The position numbers and the translations under genes are program-made. From Sphingobium sp. (GTDB lineage: Bacteria > Pseudomonadota > Alphaproteobacteria > Sphingomonadales > Sphingomonadaceae): DNA of 11,702 nt. Of this stretch, positions 1-7,108 are shown piece by piece; the first letter of the stretch is position 1; every line of letters starts with the position of its first letter. The notes below the pieces were generated by a model. It was not told the DNA's origin and did not search any database. It worked only from the letters and a program-made list of their open reading frames with translations. The stretch lies in assembly GCA_030148625.1 (NCBI GenBank), contig JASBTC010000406.1, positions 1 through 11,702 of the forward strand. Direction: 5' to 3'.

Positions 1-1
1 C

Positions 2-2320
2 ACGCGGGACGCCGGCACCAACCTTCCCAATTACCAGGACCGCATTCTGCCGGGATATAGCTGGGCGAAGGACAGCAAGTCCCTGGTCCTGAGCATCGGT
101 GGCAAGCTGAAGCGCTATTGGCTCGACGATGCCAGGACGACCACGATCGAGTTCACCGCCGAAGTCAAGCGCGAGATATCGCAGATGACCCGCGCGAACG
201 TGCGGATCGAGGATGACAGCTTCAGTCCACGCTTCGTGCGCTGGCCGCTGACATCGCCGACCGGCAAGCACGCGCTGTTCGAGGCGGCCGGCCGTCTCTG
301 GCTCACCTCGACTGGACATGCGACACCGCGCGCGATCAGCGCGGGCGGGGACGATGCGGTTCAACTCACGCCATCCTGGTCGGGCGACGGCAAGGCGTTC
401 GTCTTCACCACCGCGACAGAGGCTCGCGCCGGTCATATCTGGATGGTCAAGGCATCCGACGCGGTCGCGCGCCAGATTTCCCTTGAACCGGCGCTCTATA
501 TGCGGCCGTCCTTCAGCGCCGATGGCGCGCGCATCCTCGCGGATCGCTGGCCGGCAGCGCTTACCTTCACCGCCGACAAGCAATATTGGGAACTGGTATC
601 GCTGCCGGCGACGGGGGGCACCGCGACGATCGTCGCGCGCGACAAGGGCGCGTCATCCGGCAATGCGGCGCATCCGGGCAAGCGCTTCTTCCTGAAACCG
701 GGCGACAAGGGGATGACGCTCACCGCGTTCGATCCGCAGTCGAAGACCGACCAGCCGATCGTGACCGTCGCGGGCCCCGTGTCCGAACTGGCATTGTCGC
801 CCAATGGCAAGCTGCTCGCCATCGGCCAGTATCAGGACGCCTATCTGGTGCGGCTCAAATCGGTTCCCGGCGAACTGGTCGATACCACCGGGCCCGACGC
901 GCAACAGATCACCCGCAAGGGCGCGCGCTACCTGAACTGGCGCGACGACAATGTTCTGGAGATGGCCAGCGGCGGTGCGCTGACGAGCTACGACGTGTCG
1001 TCGCAGACATTGCGATCGACGCCCAGCGGCCTTGTGCTGCCACGCGCGATCGCGCGCGGTTCGATCGTCTTCGCGAATGCGACCGTGATCACGATGAACC
1101 AGCGACAGGTCGTCACCGGCAATGTCGTCGTCACCAATGGACGGATCACCTGTGTCGGGCGCTGCGATACGCCGGCCGATGCGCGGACCGTCGATGCGAG
1201 CGGAAAATACATCATGCCCGGCATGTTCGATGTGCATGCCCACTCGATCCATGAGGACGAGGGCAGCGACATCATCAACCTGCGCCGCCTCGATTCCTCG
1301 GCCTATCTCGCTTACGGCGTCACTACGATCCATGATCCGTTCGGTTCGCCGGTTCCGCAATTCTCGATCAGCGATCTGGTCGAGGCGGGGCGGATCGTCG
1401 GTCCACGCACTTATTCGACCGGATATGCGCTGACCTGCACCGGGCCGGGCGGATTGCTCCGGAACATCGAGACGTTCGAAGACGCGCTCGATCATGTCGA
1501 TCGGGCGGCCAGTTATGGCGTGCTCTCGCTCAAGGATTATCTGCTGTGCAACCGCAAGCAGCGCCAGATGATCGTCGAGGCGGCGCGGATGCGGAACATG
1601 ACCGTGACCACCGAACTTGGTCCGCTCAACTATATGCTGGGCCAGGCGATGAACGGGCTGACGGGCTGGGAACACCCCCTGCAGTACAGGCTCTACGACG
1701 ATGTGGTGCAGTTCTTCGGCAAGGTCGGATCGACGAACTCGGCGCAGATCTATCTGAGCGATTTCTCGAACGGTTCGGCGCTCGAATATTGGTACAGCCG
1801 CAACAACCTGCTCACCGACAGCAAGGCCAGCCGCTGGACCTCGTGGCAGCGCGGCACGGCGCGGCGGATCTTCAACAAGAAGCCGGAAACCGAATATCTG
1901 TTTCCGGTCGTCGCCGACGGATTGCGCAGGATCAAGCGTGAAGGCGGCCATGTCGCCGTGGGCGCGCATGGCGAAGTCGTCGGACTGGGGACGCATTGGG
2001 AACTCTGGACGATGACCAGCGGCCAATCGGGCCTCAGCAACGACGAGGCCCTTGAAGCGGCGACGATCGACAGTGCCCGCTTCATCGGTCTGGATCGTGA
2101 GCTCGGGAGCATCGAGACCGGCAAGATCGCGGACCTGCTCGTGCTCGACGCGGACCCGCGCGCGAATATCCGCAACACCCTGTCGCTGCGCTATGTCGTG
2201 AAGGCGGGGCGCATGTACCAGGCGGACACGCTGGACGAGCTGTGGCCCAGGGCTGTCAAATATGGCGATCCCAGCGGCTTTCGTACCGACATCCTGCGGG
2301 ATGAAGTCCGTGCCGAATAG
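2..2320 (+). CDS. Beta-propeller/amidohydrolase fusion protein, 5' end missing
   Basis: The frame is open from the first bases, so the gene starts upstream; 772 residues are visible. Family members are usually over 1000 residues, so roughly the first 300, with any signal peptide, are probably missing. The visible N-terminal part (to about residue 360) has TolB/WD40-like propeller repeats, such as LTPSWSGDGKAFVFTT and RPSFSADGARILAD. The C-terminal part is a metal-dependent amidohydrolase of the imidazolonepropionase-like group: strand IMPGMFDVHAHS with the HxH metal pair (visible residues 412-414), a candidate carbamylated lysine in LKDYL (about 511), a His in GWEHPLQ (about 558), the block GGHVAVGAHGEVVGLGTHWEL, and the closing pattern LGSIETGKIADLLVLDADP. 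The protein is probably exported and hydrolyses a C-N bond (amide, cyclic amide or peptide-like); the substrate is unknown. It is the first visible gene of a five-gene + strand run, and its last 20 bases overlap the next gene. Fold assignment is firm; specificity is not. Confidence 0.9.
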   Translation, partial: TRDAGTNLPNYQDRILPGYSWAKDSKSLVLSIGGKLKRYWLDDARTTTIEFTAEVKREISQMTRANVRIEDDSFSPRFVRWPLTSPTGKHALFEAAGRLWLTSTGHATPRAISAGGDDAVQLTPSWSGDGKAFVFTTATEARAGHIWMVKASDAVARQISLEPALYMRPSFSADGARILADRWPAALTFTADKQYWELVSLPATGGTATIVARDKGASSGNAAHPGKRFFLKPGDKGMTLTAFDPQSKTDQPIVTVAGPVSELALSPNGKLLAIGQYQDAYLVRLKSVPGELVDTTGPDAQQITRKGARYLNWRDDNVLEMASGGALTSYDVSSQTLRSTPSGLVLPRAIARGSIVFANATVITMNQRQVVTGNVVVTNGRITCVGRCDTPADARTVDASGKYIMPGMFDVHAHSIHEDEGSDIINLRRLDSSAYLAYGVTTIHDPFGSPVPQFSISDLVEAGRIVGPRTYSTGYALTCTGPGGLLRNIETFEDALDHVDRAASYGVLSLKDYLLCNRKQRQMIVEAARMRNMTVTTELGPLNYMLGQAMNGLTGWEHPLQYRLYDDVVQFFGKVGSTNSAQIYLSDFSNGSALEYWYSRNNLLTDSKASRWTSWQRGTARRIFNKKPETEYLFPVVADGLRRIKREGGHVAVGAHGEVVGLGTHWELWTMTSGQSGLSNDEALEAATIDSARFIGLDRELGSIETGKIADLLVLDADPRANIRNTLSLRYVVKAGRMYQADTLDELWPRAVKYGDPSGFRTDILRDEVRAE

Positions 2321-3125
2321 TCCCGATCCTTGCCGGGGTGCGGGAACGGCCGCTTTCGACCTGACCGGGCGCACTGCGCTCATCACCGGCTCGTCGCGCG
2401 GAATCGGAGAGGCGATCGCGCGCCAGCTTGCCAGCCAGGGCGCGCGCGTCGTGATCTCCTCCCGGCAGGTCGAGGCATGCGAGGCGGTCGCGCATGACAT
2501 CAACCGGCGTCATGGCGATGGTATCGCCATCGCCGTCGCGGCGAATATTTCGCGGAAACAGGATCTGGCGCGGCTGGTCGAGCAAACACGCGATCGACTG
2601 GGCGATATCGACATATTGGTCTGCAACGCCGCGACCAACCCTGTTTACGGGCCGATGCTCGATATCACCGACGAGCAGTTCGAGAAGATCCTGTCGAACA
2701 ACATCCTATCCAATCACTGGCTCGTCCAACTCGTCGCGCCGGGGATGATCGCGCGGCGTCGGGGATCGATCATATTGATCAGTTCGATCGGCGGGCTGAC
2801 GGGCTCGACGGTGGTCGGCGCCTATAATGTCTCGAAGGCGGCGGACCTCCAGCTTGCACGCAACCTCGCGCTTGAATTCGGACCGCATGATGTGCGGGTG
2901 AACGCGATCGCACCCGGCCTGATCCGCACCGATTTCGCACGGGCGCTATGGGAGGATCCGCGCGCGCAGGCGCGCGTCGTCCAGGCGACGGCATTGCAGC
3001 GGATCGGGGAAGCGGCGGAAATCGCGGGTGCCGCCGGCTATCTGGCATCGGATGCCGCCGCGTACATGACGGGACAGACGCTCGTGGTCGATGGCGGCGC
3101 GACGATATCGGGGCTGACGCCATGA
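2301..3125 (+). CDS. Classical SDR oxidoreductase, probably NADP(H)-preferring
   Basis: Predicted cytoplasmic short-chain dehydrogenase/reductase of 274 residues, typical for the classical subfamily. Visible motifs are the Rossmann glycine pattern TGSSRGIG (residues 29-36), NAA (109-111), catalytic Ser162 in SSIGG, Tyr175 and Lys179 in YNVSK with the usual 13-residue Ser-Tyr spacing, the NAIAPG segment (201-206) and the C-terminal TGQTLVVDGG. An arginine just after strand 2 (VVISSRQ) suggests NADP(H); this is inference. It should interconvert an alcohol and a ketone or aldehyde on an unknown substrate. The start at 2301 was chosen because it leaves a normal short lead before the Rossmann fold; an in-frame ATG at 2262 would add 13 residues lying wholly inside the upstream gene. 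The 20-nt overlap with the amidohydrolase suggests translational coupling. No strong Shine-Dalgarno is visible, so the exact start is uncertain. Confidence 0.9.
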   Translation: MKSVPNSPDPCRGAGTAAFDLTGRTALITGSSRGIGEAIARQLASQGARVVISSRQVEACEAVAHDINRRHGDGIAIAVAANISRKQDLARLVEQTRDRLGDIDILVCNAATNPVYGPMLDITDEQFEKILSNNILSNHWLVQLVAPGMIARRRGSIILISSIGGLTGSTVVGAYNVSKAADLQLARNLALEFGPHDVRVNAIAPGLIRTDFARALWEDPRAQARVVQATALQRIGEAAEIAGAAGYLASDAAAYMTGQTLVVDGGATISGLTP

Positions 3126-3126
3126 C

Positions 3127-3164
3127 CCGTGCCGCGCATCAGCGGGGCTGAGCCTCCCGCACGG
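3127..3164 (+). terminator. GC-rich nested hairpin between the SDR and HD-domain genes
   Basis: Outer arms CCGTGC (3127-3132) and GCACGG (3159-3164) enclose inner arms GCGGG (3142-3146) and CCCGC (3156-3160), so two alternative stems compete. It begins just after the SDR stop codon in the only sizeable gap (76 bp) of the left gene run. There is no T-tract after it, so it is not a clear intrinsic terminator. It could be an attenuator or an mRNA-stabilising stem, or chance in GC-rich DNA. Confidence 0.3.
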
Positions 3165-3189
3165 TCCCGCCAATCATTCCAGCCAGCCA

Positions 3190-3196
3190 GGGAGGT
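3190..3196 (+). promoter_or_regulatory. Strong Shine-Dalgarno for the HD-domain gene
   Basis: GGGAGGT lies 5 nt before the ATG at 3202. It is the strongest ribosome-binding site in the left block and fixes the start of the HD-domain gene. The preceding gene is 76 bp away, so this gene needs its own site rather than coupling. Confidence 0.8.
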
Positions 3197-3201
3197 CAAC
3201 G

Positions 3202-3771
3202 ATGAACCGGGTTAAATATTATCACATGACCGATGGCGATGCCGAGGATTATCGGCTGGCGACGGAGAGATTCGACCGATCGCGGTGCGTGACCCAGCAT
3301 GCCGACGCGGTGATGGATCATCTGAAATTCCTCCTCGGCGACGATGCCGGCCATCATGTCGACCGTTTCGAGCATTCGTTGCAGACGGCGACACGCGCGC
3401 TGCGCGATCACCGGCCCGATGACTATGTCGTCATGGCGTTGTTCCACGACATTGGCGACACGCTCTCTCCGCACAATCATGGCGATGTCGCTGCGGGCAT
3501 CCTCAAGCCGTACGTCACCGAGGAACAGCATTTCATCGTGAAGAACCACGCGGTCTTCCAGGGCTATTATTTCTGGCATCTGGACGGGCAGGGACGTGAC
3601 CGGAACGCGCGCGACATGTTCCGCGACCATCCCCATTTTCAGGCCACCGTCGATTTCTGTGAAAAATACGACCAGATGTCGTTCGATCCCACATACGACA
3701 CCCTGCCGCTCAGGGAGTTCGAGCCCCTGGTCCGCCGGGTGCTCTCCGCGCCCAGGATGTGGGCTTCCTGA
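3202..3771 (+). CDS. HD-domain metalloprotein, PhnZ/TmpB/MIOX-like candidate oxygenase
   Basis: Small soluble protein of 189 residues built almost entirely of one HD domain. Candidate metal ligands appear in the usual order: His58 in FEHSLQTATRA, the His82-Asp83 doublet in ALFHDIGD, His91 or His93 in SPHNHGD, His116 in VKNHAVFQGYY, and a late aspartate (Asp157 in KYDQ or Asp162 in FDP). This pattern, the size and the HSLQ.A.RA / A.FHDIGD wording recall the HD oxygenases that use a mixed-valent di-iron centre (PhnZ and TmpB in phosphonate breakdown, and myo-inositol oxygenase) rather than nucleotide phosphohydrolases. That is known for those families and only inferred here. It sits between an SDR and an APC permease in a presumed catabolic operon, which also fits an oxygenase. 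An ordinary HD phosphohydrolase remains the alternative. HD fold is secure; reaction and substrate are not. Confidence 0.82.
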   Translation: MNRVKYYHMTDGDAEDYRLATERFDRSRCVTQHADAVMDHLKFLLGDDAGHHVDRFEHSLQTATRALRDHRPDDYVVMALFHDIGDTLSPHNHGDVAAGILKPYVTEEQHFIVKNHAVFQGYYFWHLDGQGRDRNARDMFRDHPHFQATVDFCEKYDQMSFDPTYDTLPLREFEPLVRRVLSAPRMWAS

Positions 3772-3796
3772 CACTCGATAGGTGGGGCACATCGGC

Positions 3797-5212
3797 ATGG
3801 ATGAGCAGGGGCTCAAGCGCGACATCGGGTTCGTGCAATATTTCAATCTCGCCTTCGGCACGATCGTCGGTGTCGGCTGGATCATCATCATGTCGACCTG
3901 GCTGCTTGAGGGCGGGGCGCTCGGCGCCAGCCTTGCTTTCCTGGTCGCCGGCATCTTCATGTCCGCCATCGGCCTTTGCTACGCGAAGCTCGCGATCCGT
4001 TATCCCGTGACCGGCGGGTCGATCGCCTATGCCTATAATGTCTTCGGCGCTCCGGCGTCGTTCATGACCGGGTGGCTGATGGTTCTCACCTATGTCGCCG
4101 CGTCCGCATTCGGGGTCGTGTCGACGAGTTGGGTGATCGAGGCGTTGCTGCCTGGCATAAAGGGGCCCGCGCTCTACGAGGTGATGGGAACGACGGTCCA
4201 TCTTGGAACGATGATCGTTGGATTCCTGCTGTTGCTGGCGATCGGATATGTCAATTATCGCGGGGCCGGCCTCACCGCGCGGATCCAGGATTATCTGACC
4301 TATATCTTCCTCCTGCTCGGGGCGGTCATCGTCGTGGGCGGGGTCTATAACGGTCGGGTCGACAATCTCTGGCCGCTGTTCAAAAGCGCGGACTGGTCCG
4401 TGTCCTTCGCGGGGTTTCTGACCGTGCTGGCCACGACGCCCTTTTTCCTCTCCGGTTTCGATGTCGTCCCGCAGGCGATGGGGGAAAAGCATCCAAGCGT
4501 CACGCCACGGCACGTCATGATCGCCGTCGTCGGTGCGATCATGCTCGCGGTGATATTCTATGTTTCGGTGATCCTGGGCACGGCGATGCTGCTGCCACGC
4601 GGGCAGTTCGCCGGTCTCGAACTGGTCGTCGCCGAGGCATTCACATTGAGCCTGGGGTCTCCGATCTTTGGAAAACTTGTGCTCGTCTGCGGACTTTTCG
4701 GTGTTCTTTCGAGCTGGAACGCCCTGTTCTTCGCGGGAACGCGCGTCCTGTTCGCGCTCGGCAGGGCTCGGCTCCTGCCGCCCTCGCTTGCCCGGCTCTC
4801 CCCCCACGGGACACCTTCGATCGCAACCCTGCTTGTCGCCCTGACCGGCGCGGCGGTCATTTTCTTCGGAAAGGGGATCATCCTGCCGCTTGTGAAGACG
4901 CATGTAACGGTCATTTCGATCGTGTTCTTCGTCATGGCGCTCTCGGTTCACGTCTCACAGAGTCGGGGGCAGATCGCGTTCGCGCATCCGGTCTTCGGTC
5001 GGCTGGTCTCGACAAGCGCGATGCTGTTTTCCGCCGCCCTGGTCTGCATCGCCCTGGCCGAAGCCTATCGCAACAGGACCGGTATCGTTCCACTGGAATG
5101 GATCACGCTTTGCATCTGGCTGATGCTGGGGGGCGTGGCCTGGGCGCTGGGCAGGGTTTCGCGCGCGCAATTGTCCGAAGGCGCGCGTGCGCAGATCCTC
5201 ATGCACGGTTGA
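3797..5212 (+). CDS. APC-family permease (amino acid/polyamine/amine type)
   Basis: Integral inner-membrane transporter of 471 residues, with about twelve hydrophobic segments by eye. The first helix, near residues 10-32, carries the unwound glycine motif GTIVGVGWIII typical of APC superfamily helix 1. Further segments are clear (for example IMLAVIFYVSVILGTAML and ALTGAAVIFFGKGIILPLV), with a short basic C-terminal tail. APC carriers move amino acids, polyamines and related amines by proton or sodium symport or by exchange; the substrate cannot be assigned. The start at 3797 was preferred because GGTGGGG lies about 9 nt upstream; an in-frame GTG at 3782 would add five residues but has no ribosome-binding site. 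The gene lies 25 bp after the HD-domain gene and 8 bp before the kinase gene, so it is probably cotranscribed and supplies their substrate. Confidence 0.9.
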   Translation: MDEQGLKRDIGFVQYFNLAFGTIVGVGWIIIMSTWLLEGGALGASLAFLVAGIFMSAIGLCYAKLAIRYPVTGGSIAYAYNVFGAPASFMTGWLMVLTYVAASAFGVVSTSWVIEALLPGIKGPALYEVMGTTVHLGTMIVGFLLLLAIGYVNYRGAGLTARIQDYLTYIFLLLGAVIVVGGVYNGRVDNLWPLFKSADWSVSFAGFLTVLATTPFFLSGFDVVPQAMGEKHPSVTPRHVMIAVVGAIMLAVIFYVSVILGTAMLLPRGQFAGLELVVAEAFTLSLGSPIFGKLVLVCGLFGVLSSWNALFFAGTRVLFALGRARLLPPSLARLSPHGTPSIATLLVALTGAAVIFFGKGIILPLVKTHVTVISIVFFVMALSVHVSQSRGQIAFAHPVFGRLVSTSAMLFSAALVCIALAEAYRNRTGIVPLEWITLCIWLMLGGVAWALGRVSRAQLSEGARAQILMHG

Positions 5213-5220
5213 GCGGAGCG

Positions 5221-6321
5221 ATGACGACCATATCCATCAATGCTCCGGTGGACCGCGCGATCGACACCGCATCGCTTGCGCGGTGGATGTCGGATCATGT
5301 CGACGGCTTTTCCGGCACCCTGGCGATCGAGCGATTCAGCGGTGGACAGTCCAATCCCACCTACAGGGTCACGGGTTCCGGCCGATCGTTCGTGCTTCGG
5401 CGCAAGCCGTTCGGCCCTATCGTCAAGGGGGCTCATGCCATCGATCGCGAGGCGTTGGTCATGGACAGGCTTCACGGTGTCGGTTTTCCGGTGCCGCGCA
5501 TCCATGCGCTCTGCACCGACGCCGATGTCATCGGCAGCGCATTCTATGTGATGGAACTGGTGGAGGGGCGGATCTTCTGGGATCCGGCGCTGCCGGACTG
5601 TACGGTCGAAGAGCGGTCATCGCTCTATGGCGCGATGAACCGGACGATCGCGCGGCTTCATTCGATCGACCCCGACGCCGCCGGCCTGACCGGGTTTGGG
5701 CGCCCGGAAAACTACATTGCCCGGCAGATATCCCGCTGGTCGGGCCAGTATCTGGCCGATCGTGATGCGGGGGGTGATTCCGCGATGGACAGGCTGGTCG
5801 AACTGCTCGCCGGCTATGATCCGGGTGATGAGGACGTCAGCCTCGTTCACGGCGATTTTCGCATCGACAATCTGATTTTCGATCCGGTCGAACCGCGCGT
5901 GATCGCGGTTCTCGACTGGGAATTGTCGACGATCGGCAATCCCGTGGCGGACTTTGCCTATCACGCCATGATGTACCGGATGCCTGTCGGCCTCGTCGCA
6001 GGGCTCCGGGGCACCGATTACCGGCGGACCGGCATTCCCGACGAGCAATCCTATCTCGCGGAATATTGCCGGCGGACCGGTCGCACGGACCTTCCCCATT
6101 TCGAATTCTATCTGGCGTTCAATCTGTTCCGGGTCGCGGCGATCCTCCACGGCATCAATGGGAGGATCGTGCGCGGCAACGCCGCATCCGATGCGGCCCG
6201 GGACCGGGTCGCGATGCTACCCGAAGTCACGCATATCGCATTGCAACAGGCCGAACGCGCCCTCGGCCACCCGTCTCGGGCTGCGAACCATGTGCCCCAA
6301 TCATTCAGCCCGCCGGCGTGA
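5221..6321 (+). CDS. Phosphotransferase, ACAD10/11 N-terminal kinase-like (APH fold)
   Basis: Cytoplasmic kinase of 366 residues with the aminoglycoside phosphotransferase/choline kinase fold. Visible elements are the glycine-rich FSGGQSNPTYRV (residues 39-50), the ATP-binding lysine region VLRRKPFG (58-65), the following AHAIDREALVM block, the catalytic loop HGDFRIDN (210-217, with Asp212 and Asn217) and the metal-binding Asp232 in LDWELSTIGNP. The wording LRRKPFG...AH.IDRE...VMELVEGRIFWDP matches the kinase domain found in ACAD10/ACAD11 and in free-standing bacterial homologues. In ACAD11 this kinase phosphorylates hydroxyacyl-CoA intermediates; other fold members phosphorylate amino alcohols. 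Which applies is unknown, and no acyl-CoA dehydrogenase gene lies in the window. The start at 5221 is 8 nt after the permease stop; an upstream in-frame start at 5098 would lie inside the permease gene. The last 17 bases overlap the tail of the opposite-strand TetR gene. Confidence 0.88.
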   Translation: MTTISINAPVDRAIDTASLARWMSDHVDGFSGTLAIERFSGGQSNPTYRVTGSGRSFVLRRKPFGPIVKGAHAIDREALVMDRLHGVGFPVPRIHALCTDADVIGSAFYVMELVEGRIFWDPALPDCTVEERSSLYGAMNRTIARLHSIDPDAAGLTGFGRPENYIARQISRWSGQYLADRDAGGDSAMDRLVELLAGYDPGDEDVSLVHGDFRIDNLIFDPVEPRVIAVLDWELSTIGNPVADFAYHAMMYRMPVGLVAGLRGTDYRRTGIPDEQSYLAEYCRRTGRTDLPHFEFYLAFNLFRVAAILHGINGRIVRGNAASDAARDRVAMLPEVTHIALQQAERALGHPSRAANHVPQSFSPPA

Positions 6322-6925
6322 CAGCCGATCTCGCGAGCAGGTGCATCAGGGCCCGGAACTGGGCGAGTTCCTCGGGATCGGCTGGGTCGTAGCGGCGGTT
6401 GTCGCCGATCTGGTTGCCGTTGCAGACATAGAAGAGCGCGCCGCTGCCCACCGCATTGACCAGATGCATCGCGGAGAGCGGCCTGAAGTCGCCCGAGGCG
6501 ACCCCTTCGGCGACGAGCTTCTCGATATCGCTCAGCAGCACGTTGGAGAATTGCGTCGGATCGCCATGCCGCGGCGTGACGTCGGCGACCAGGCGCAGGA
6601 TGATGCGCGCCGCGGTTGGGCGTGCCACGAGGAAGTCGAGCCACGCGTCGAACAATGCGAACAGCCGGTCGAGCGGCGCCGTCGCATCGGCGACGCGCCC
6701 CAGCGCAGCCTCGTGCATCGATGCGAAGATCTCGGCCTCGACCGCGTCGTACAGTTCCTGCTTGCCCGCGAAATAATAGACGATGGACGGGCGGCGGATG
6801 CCGACCGCCTGCGCCACATCCTCGAGGCGCGCGGTCGCGAAGCCGAGATCGGCGAAGACCTGCTCGGCTGCGTCCAGGATCGACTGGCGGGTCGCTTCGC
6901 CACGGTGATGTTTGATCGGCTTCAT
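6305..6925 (-). CDS. TetR-family transcriptional regulator
   Basis: DNA-binding repressor of 206 residues. The N-terminal helix-turn-helix is typical of TetR: RQSILDAAEQVFADLGFATARLEDVAQAVGIRRPSIVYYFAGKQELYDAV, where the recognition helix lies around residues 44-50. The rest is the helical ligand-binding and dimerisation domain, which names no ligand. The start at 6925 is set by AGGAAGAG (+ strand 6931-6938) 5 nt upstream. The open frame runs further back to 7126, but that lead has no TetR similarity and crosses the promoter region. The gene is divergent from the TonB receptor operon and convergent with the kinase gene. It most likely represses itself and the receptor operon through the near-palindromes at 7069-7108, relieved by a small molecule related to the imported compound. 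The regulator call is firm; target and inducer are inferred. Confidence 0.93.
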   Translation of the reverse strand: MKPIKHHRGEATRQSILDAAEQVFADLGFATARLEDVAQAVGIRRPSIVYYFAGKQELYDAVEAEIFASMHEAALGRVADATAPLDRLFALFDAWLDFLVARPTAARIILRLVADVTPRHGDPTQFSNVLLSDIEKLVAEGVASGDFRPLSAMHLVNAVGSGALFYVCNGNQIGDNRRYDPADPEELAQFRALMHLLARSAVTPAG

Positions 6926-6930
6926 TGCCG

Positions 6931-6938
6931 CTCTTCCT
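6931..6938 (-). promoter_or_regulatory. Shine-Dalgarno fixing the TetR start
   Basis: Read on the - strand this is AGGAAGAG, 5 nt before the ATG at 6925. It is a near-ideal ribosome-binding site and is the reason for preferring the short start over longer in-frame ones. Confidence 0.8.
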
Positions 6939-6943
6939 AAAGC

Positions 6944-6980
6944 ATCGCGTGACGAAGTGGGAACCGGTTTTCCGCGCGAT
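6944..6980. repeat. Hairpin element around GAAGTGGGAACCGGTTTTCC, probable dispersed repeat
   Basis: Arms ATCGCG (6944-6949) and CGCGAT (6975-6980) flank a core with GAAGTGGGAACCGGTTTTCC (6954-6973), which contains the 8-bp palindrome AACCGGTT (6962-6969) and nested GGAA/TTCC arms. From memory, a GAAGTGG-n-ACCGGTT core within a hairpin recurs in intergenic DNA of many alphaproteobacteria, so I read this as a member of a dispersed REP-like family; a genome count was not possible. It lies in the presumed leader of the TetR mRNA, 18 bp ahead of the start codon, and could alter its folding or stability. Confidence 0.5.
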
Positions 6981-7059
6981 ATGATCCGATCCCGGTGGCC
7001 CGGGGCAGGGTGATGCAGCACGCGAAGCGACGGCGCGGAGGCCTTCATTCTTTTCATGA

Positions 7060-7088
7060 TTGCAATTCTACCTTCATGTAGGTAAAAA
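7060..7088 (+). promoter_or_regulatory. Candidate sigma-70 promoter of the TonB receptor operon
   Basis: A -35-like TTGCAA (7060-7065), a 17-nt spacer and a -10-like TAAAAA (7083-7088) predict transcription from about 7095, giving a leader of about 64 nt. Each hexamer matches consensus at four of six positions. The spacer is almost filled by the first near-palindrome, and the predicted start falls in the second, as expected for a repressed promoter. Confidence 0.45.
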
Positions 7089-7094
7089 TGTCTA
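7065..7094 (-). promoter_or_regulatory. Candidate sigma-70 promoter of the TetR gene
   Basis: On the - strand, TAGACA (+ coordinates 7089-7094) is followed after 18 nt by TAGAAT (7065-7070). Each differs from the -35 and -10 consensus at one position. The start would be near 7058, about 130 nt before the TetR ATG. It interleaves with the opposite-strand promoter, so one repressor complex could block both. Confidence 0.5.
7069..7084. promoter_or_regulatory. Near-palindrome 1, probable TetR operator
   Basis: TACCTTCATGTAGGTA is symmetric at seven of eight base pairs. It lies within the spacer of both candidate promoters. It shares the frame TCTACC-N6-TAGGTA with the copy 24 bp downstream, and both adjoin a TetR gene, the usual place for its operator. 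Confidence 0.6.
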
Positions 7095-7108
7095 CCGTCG
7101 CGTAGGTA
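7093..7108. promoter_or_regulatory. Near-palindrome 2, probable TetR operator
   Basis: TACCGTCGCGTAGGTA, extending to perfect outer arms TCTACC (7091-7096) and GGTAGA (7105-7110) around an 8-nt spacer. It covers the predicted receptor transcription start and touches the -35 of the TetR promoter. The conserved outer bases with a changed centre, compared with copy 1, suggest that the arms are what is recognised. Confidence 0.6.

Noticed and set aside
653..2503. Long open frame on the - strand across the amidohydrolase gene
   Set aside because: It is antisense to a clearly recognisable protein. The Arg/Asp/His-rich translation is typical of the reverse complement of GC-rich coding DNA and shows no domain.
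3122..3151. Nine-codon frame starting in the SDR stop codon (ATGA)
   Set aside because: Too short to judge, no ribosome-binding site of its own, and it overlaps the hairpin; probably chance.
3710..4951. Long open frame on the - strand across the permease gene
   Set aside because: Its translation is low-complexity, rich in Asp, Glu, Arg and His, and is antisense to a convincing APC permease.
6962..6969. AACCGGTT as a separate regulator-binding site
   Set aside because: It is better explained as the core of the surrounding hairpin repeat, and the TACC/GGTA pair at the promoter is a stronger operator candidate.
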